Below are positions 4,417 through 7,407 of a stretch of 7,407 nucleotides of DNA, one piece after another (position 1 is the first letter of the stretch; each line of letters opens with the position of its first letter). This DNA comes from Nitrospirota bacterium (GTDB lineage Bacteria; Nitrospirota; JAOUDF01): contig JAOUDF010000124.1 in the NCBI GenBank assembly GCA_029859385.1, positions 1 to 7,407 of the forward strand, in the 5' to 3' direction. The position numbers and the translations under genes are program-made. Under the pieces are notes generated by a model. It made no database searches. It saw nothing but the letters and a program-made list of their open reading frames with translations, and was not told where the DNA came from.

Positions 4417-5905
4417 GACATTTATTGTAATCATTGCAGCCTTCACCGTCTTCCGCCTCTGGTATGTGCAGTCAGGCATCCTCGACCTGGCCGCCGACGA
4501 AGCACAGTACTGGGACTGGTCGCGGAACCTCGACCTCTCGTATTACAGCAAGGGCCCCCTTATCGCATGGTTGATCGGCTTCTTTACCCGCCTGGGCGGC
4601 GATACGGTATTGTTTGTCAGACTTGGCGCCGTGCTCTGCGCCCTGGGGACGAGCATCATCTTCTACCGGCTGGTGTGGCGGATGACCGGCAGGGAAAACA
4701 TAGCGCTCTACGCCGCCACAGCCCTTCAGGTAATTCCGCTCTTTTCGGCGGGGGGCGTACTGATGACCATAGACCCGCCGCTGGTCTTCCTCTGGGCTCT
4801 GGCCATATATGCCCTTTGCCTGGTGTTCTTTGACGACAGGAAAGGGTGGTGGTACCTCTTCGGGATATGTCTCGGACTGGGGCTGCTGGCAAAGTACTCC
4901 ATGGCTTACGTTGTCCTTGGCCTCCTGTTCTTCCTCGTCTTCTCCAAAACACACCGTCACTGGCTTGGCCGCAAGGAACCGTATCTGGCCCTGTTGCTGG
5001 GGGGAGTGATCTTTTCTCCCGTCATCTACTGGAATGCACGCCATGGATGGGTGGCAGCGCGGCATGTGGCGGGGCAGGTCCCCGACGTGGAAAAAGCTGG
5101 GATATCCCTGTCCCTGCTGGGAGAATTTGTCGGCTCCCAGGCAGGAATCCTTTCACCGCTGGTATTCATAGGCATTATCTACGGCCTTTACGCAGCAGCC
5201 AGGCAAGGGTTCAAGCACCGGAACGAAGCAATGCTTTTCCTCTTCTCATTTTCAGGCACGATCCTCATCACGATGACACTTCTCAGCGCCAAGGGGAAGG
5301 TGCAGGCCAACTGGGCCGCCCCCGCCTATTTCACTGCGGGCGTGGCAACTGCCGTCGCCATCGGGAGGCTGGAAACCAGCGCACGATTGAGAGGATTCCT
5401 CATCGCCGCCCTGAGCCTTTCAATGCTCATGAGCACCGTCATCTACAACACCGACATGGTTCGTGCCCTGGGAGTACCGTGGAACCCGAAGAACGACCCT
5501 ACAAGCAGGCTCAAGGGCTGGCAGGAACTGGGAGAGGCGGCCAGTGAAGTAAGGCGCAGCATGGGCACGGAAGAGCGGACCTTTGTCCTCAGTGACCGCT
5601 ATCAGATAAGCAGTGAAATGGCCTTTTACATGGATGGGCAGCCCCACACATACTGCGTAAACCTGGGCCGCCGCATGAACCAGTTTGACATTTGGGGAGG
5701 GCTCAACGAGCAGAAAGGGAAGGATGCGGTGCTGGTTGTGACTGGTACGGGTTATTTTCCTGCCGAGCTGAAGGAGTCATTCGACCGGTACGAACAGGCC
5801 CGGACCGTAACCATTACGCGAACCGGGCGGGAACTCCACCACTACACTATCTTCAAATGTTACGGCTTCAGGGGCTTTGAAACAAAAGAAACCGGACGAT
5901 ATTGA
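4400..5905 (+). CDS. GT39/PMT-like (ArnT-type) membrane glycosyltransferase
   Basis: The 501-residue multi-pass inner-membrane protein resembles the dolichyl-phosphate-mannose mannosyltransferase/ArnT superfamily, which transfers a sugar from a polyprenyl-phosphate donor to a lipid, glycan or protein on the outer face. The catalytic-type acidic pair is D33-E34 (AADEAQYW) in the first periplasmic loop, followed by YYSKGPL (48-54). TIDPP (123-127) and KVQANWAAP (300-308) are further family-like segments. About ten hydrophobic helices span 5-345. A soluble tail (about 370-501) contains SDRYQISSEMAFY and NLGRRMNQFDIWGG. The start at 4400 is chosen because MNQARKTF begins just before the first membrane helix; a weak GGAAACGG (4388-4395) precedes it, and upstream codons overlap PAP2 and look non-native. 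Acceptor and sugar are unknown; lipid A or another surface glycan is likely. No terminator is seen in the 10 bases before the convergent gene. Confidence 0.85.
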   Translation: MNQARKTFIVIIAAFTVFRLWYVQSGILDLAADEAQYWDWSRNLDLSYYSKGPLIAWLIGFFTRLGGDTVLFVRLGAVLCALGTSIIFYRLVWRMTGRENIALYAATALQVIPLFSAGGVLMTIDPPLVFLWALAIYALCLVFFDDRKGWWYLFGICLGLGLLAKYSMAYVVLGLLFFLVFSKTHRHWLGRKEPYLALLLGGVIFSPVIYWNARHGWVAARHVAGQVPDVEKAGISLSLLGEFVGSQAGILSPLVFIGIIYGLYAAARQGFKHRNEAMLFLFSFSGTILITMTLLSAKGKVQANWAAPAYFTAGVATAVAIGRLETSARLRGFLIAALSLSMLMSTVIYNTDMVRALGVPWNPKNDPTSRLKGWQELGEAASEVRRSMGTEERTFVLSDRYQISSEMAFYMDGQPHTYCVNLGRRMNQFDIWGGLNEQKGKDAVLVVTGTGYFPAELKESFDRYEQARTVTITRTGRELHHYTIFKCYGFRGFETKETGRY

Positions 5906-5915
5906 GCTTTGGCTG

Positions 5916-6902
5916 CTACTTTTTTTCAGTCTCCGGCTGTTGATCAGAACGCGCAGGAATCGTCATGGAAAGAGAGAATTTCTGGGTAGCCTGAAGACCC
6001 TCTTCATCCTTGACCGCTATCTCAACAACATGGGCTCCCGCTGACTCCGCCGTTATGGGCCACTGGATGTTTCCACTGGCGCCGTCGATAATCATCCCTC
6101 TGGGCGCACTGAGCAGTGAATAAACGAGGGTATCGCCGTCGGGATCTTGCGCTGTGGCCTTATAGCTATAGGAATGCCCTTCAAAGGAAAGCGGCGGTGT
6201 TGAAACGAAAGCGGGCGGGGCGTTTTGCACCTGTGCAGGCCGGGTAGTATACGTTGCCCCTTCTTCGGTACCGTCATAAGCAATCACCGCTACTGCCACC
6301 ATATATCCTTTTCTCAGCTTTTCGCCTTTCAGGACGGGAGAATCATTACCCGGAACAGCCTCGCCATTTATACTCCACCGGTAGCTGTATCGAATTTCAT
6401 CACCATCCACATCGACGGCCTTCGGCGTTGCGGTAATGTCCGCACCACGGTAGAGCCGTCCGGGAGTGAACATTACCGACTCTACCTTCGGGGGAGTATT
6501 GACAATCTTTACTTCAGCGCCGATTTCTCGCCCATTCACCGTCGCTATGACCGCCAGGCGATCTCCCCTTGAGACGGCTCCTTTGTCAAGAAGAGGTCCA
6601 TCAACTCCTTCGATAGTTTGACCGTTGCGCTCCCATCGCCAACCCGGCCGACCGTCGTTGCCTACCAAAAGAGCCTCCACCTTATCACCAGCTCCAGGGT
6701 TTTCAGGCCTTAGGACTACCGATAACTCTCCTGATTGCCGAACAGGCGCCTTCTCGGTAAGCTTTGCACCAATCGGTGGCACAGGTGCTTGGACTTCCTG
6801 TTGCGCTGTTGGAGATTTCTCCCCTCCACCGCAGCCATAGAAGCAGAATACCGCAACCACCATAACTCCAATGAATCTGCTTTCCACAAAGAAAGCTCCC
6901 AT
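5916..6902 (-). CDS. Lipoprotein with three Ig/cadherin-like domains, downstream of pilY1
   Basis: This 328-residue exported protein has a signal peptide ending FYGC24GGG, which reads as a non-ideal lipobox, so it is probably a lipoprotein. A proline-rich linker (about 30-57) precedes three beta-sandwich domains. Domains 1 (about 58-135) and 2 (about 137-226) look like tandem copies: both have Trp, then NG, a glycine and a PxL segment before a hydrophobic strand ending NG or DG (90-124 and 176-211). Domain 3 (about 228-314) reads like a putative-Ig/cadherin repeat with DPDGD at 253-257. DVDGD at 164-168 and this DPDGD are acidic loops that could bind calcium. The start lies 3 bases after the PilY1 stop, with GGAGAG upstream inside the PilY1 end, so translation is probably coupled. 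A surface-adhesion or pilus-assembly role beside PilY1 is inferred from context. The gene is convergent with the glycosyltransferase. Confidence 0.82.
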   Translation of the reverse strand: MGAFFVESRFIGVMVVAVFCFYGCGGGEKSPTAQQEVQAPVPPIGAKLTEKAPVRQSGELSVVLRPENPGAGDKVEALLVGNDGRPGWRWERNGQTIEGVDGPLLDKGAVSRGDRLAVIATVNGREIGAEVKIVNTPPKVESVMFTPGRLYRGADITATPKAVDVDGDEIRYSYRWSINGEAVPGNDSPVLKGEKLRKGYMVAVAVIAYDGTEEGATYTTRPAQVQNAPPAFVSTPPLSFEGHSYSYKATAQDPDGDTLVYSLLSAPRGMIIDGASGNIQWPITAESAGAHVVEIAVKDEEGLQATQKFSLSMTIPARSDQQPETEKK

Positions 6903-6905
6903 CAG

Positions 6906-7407
6906 CTATTTTTCTCTCCAGTAAATTCTAACGACACCCGTATCGCTCTTGGTCTCCGGCATGGCCAGTCCGCCGCCGATACCGACCATGATGGCCGATT
7001 CTCCGCTGGCGCTGATGATCGCCACAACGCCGGAGGGCATACCGGAACCAAGGGTCTTCACCCGGTCGCTCCGCTGCAGCACCTGGCCTTCGGTTGCTGT
7101 CGCACGAGCATTGTCCGGGGCGGAGCTGTCGTTGCCTGTATCGTAATTCACCACCGATTCTCCCGTCAGGTAATCAACCACGTAGATACGGCCCGTACCA
7201 AGGTTTCCCGGTTGGCAGGGGTCGGCGGAAGGCGCCGCGTTGGGCGTATGCGTGGTATAGTGCGCCGCCTTGCTGAAGACCAGCGACTTGGCCACAACCT
7301 TTTCGCCTGAATTTTGATCGAGCTTGATATACCACCCTGAAGAGGAAGTAAGGGCGGCAAGTATGCTGCTGACCTCACTGGTATCCGAGGTAGTCTGCAA
7401 CGTATCC
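6906..7407 (-). CDS. pilY1: PilY1-type pilus tip/adhesin protein, C-terminal part (N-terminus off right edge)
   Basis: The frame is open to the right edge and ends at TAG (6906-6908), giving about 167 residues. It matches the end of the PilY1 beta-propeller, which caps type IV pili and acts in assembly, adhesion and surface sensing. Recognisable elements in order are GWYIKLD, GEKVVAKSLVFSKAAHYTTHTP, a CQPGNLGTGRIYVVDYLTGE segment typical of the last propeller blades, then RVKTLGSGMPSGVVAII, and GGGLAMPETKSDTGVVRIYWREK at the C-terminus. Only one cysteine (in CQPG) is seen here. The calcium-binding loop and any N-terminal adhesive domain known in the family would lie outside the window. It is the upstream gene of a unit with the Ig-fold lipoprotein, separated by 3 bases. 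Confidence 0.82.
   Translation of the reverse strand, partial: DTLQTTSDTSEVSSILAALTSSSGWYIKLDQNSGEKVVAKSLVFSKAAHYTTHTPNAAPSADPCQPGNLGTGRIYVVDYLTGESVVNYDTGNDSSAPDNARATATEGQVLQRSDRVKTLGSGMPSGVVAIISASGESAIMVGIGGGLAMPETKSDTGVVRIYWREK

Noticed and set aside
4472..5065. A 197-codon minus-strand frame inside the glycosyltransferase
   Set aside because: It is hydrophilic and proline/glutamine-rich, as expected for the complement of a membrane protein; the plus-strand frame has the family motifs and membrane helices.
4846..5547. A 233-codon plus-strand frame in another phase of the glycosyltransferase
   Set aside because: It is out of phase with the conserved frame and rich in Arg, Gly and Pro without any domain; a frameshift is not needed because the main frame is intact.
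6735..7310. A 191-codon plus-strand frame opposite the lipoprotein and PilY1
   Set aside because: It spans two minus-strand genes with clear motifs and has no domain of its own.

Overview
The window reads like a chromosomal segment of a Desulfuromonadota bacterium, most probably a Geobacter-type anaerobe. This is inferred from a pentaheme c-type cytochrome, a PilY1-type pilus protein followed by an Ig-fold lipoprotein, and moderately GC-rich genes with short intergenic gaps. There is no trace of an insertion sequence, phage, CRISPR array, tRNA or rRNA.

Layout, left to right. (1) A gene leaving the left edge on the minus strand encodes an exported thioredoxin-fold protein with a single-cysteine CPFG motif; it starts at a TTG at 436. 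(2) Divergent from it, 571-861 (+) encodes a 96-residue exported protein of unknown function with a GKGWGDVAENLGL motif. The 134-bp gap between them holds two candidate promoters with overlapping -10 boxes and a perfect 6-6-6 inverted repeat. (3) A hairpin at 863-883 serves as terminator for that gene and for the convergent cold-shock protein gene 922-1128 (-). The cold-shock leader can form two mutually exclusive hairpins, one of which hides the ribosome binding site. (4) 1343-2146 (-) is a secreted five-heme cytochrome with its own promoter. (5) 2147-2507 is a 361-bp AT-richer gap with no gene; it holds that promoter and an unexplained hairpin. (6) 2508-3737 (-) is a complete FabF-type ketoacyl-ACP synthase standing alone. 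(7) Divergent from it, 3817-4416 and 4400-5905 (+) form a two-gene operon: a PAP2 lipid phosphatase and an ArnT/PMT-like GT39 glycosyltransferase that overlap by 17 bases. The 79-bp gap between FabF and PAP2 carries two promoters that face each other, so the two predicted transcripts overlap at their 5' ends. (8) Convergent to this operon, 6906-7407 and 5916-6902 (-) are the C-terminal end of PilY1 and a coupled three-domain lipoprotein.

Most of the products act in the cell envelope. PAP2 and GT39 plausibly work together on polyprenyl-phosphate-linked sugars: the GT39 enzyme spends the lipid carrier and a PAP2 enzyme can recycle it or trim lipid phosphate. PilY1 and the lipoprotein form a surface or pilus unit. 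The cytochrome and the thioredoxin-like protein are separate periplasmic redox proteins.

I do not see a clear, undescribed multi-gene system. The most unusual signals are regulatory: the bistable-looking leader of the cold-shock gene, the face-to-face promoters between fabF and the PAP2 operon, and dyad elements in two promoter regions. All promoter and RNA-structure calls come from reading the sequence by eye, without computed energies or experimental start sites.
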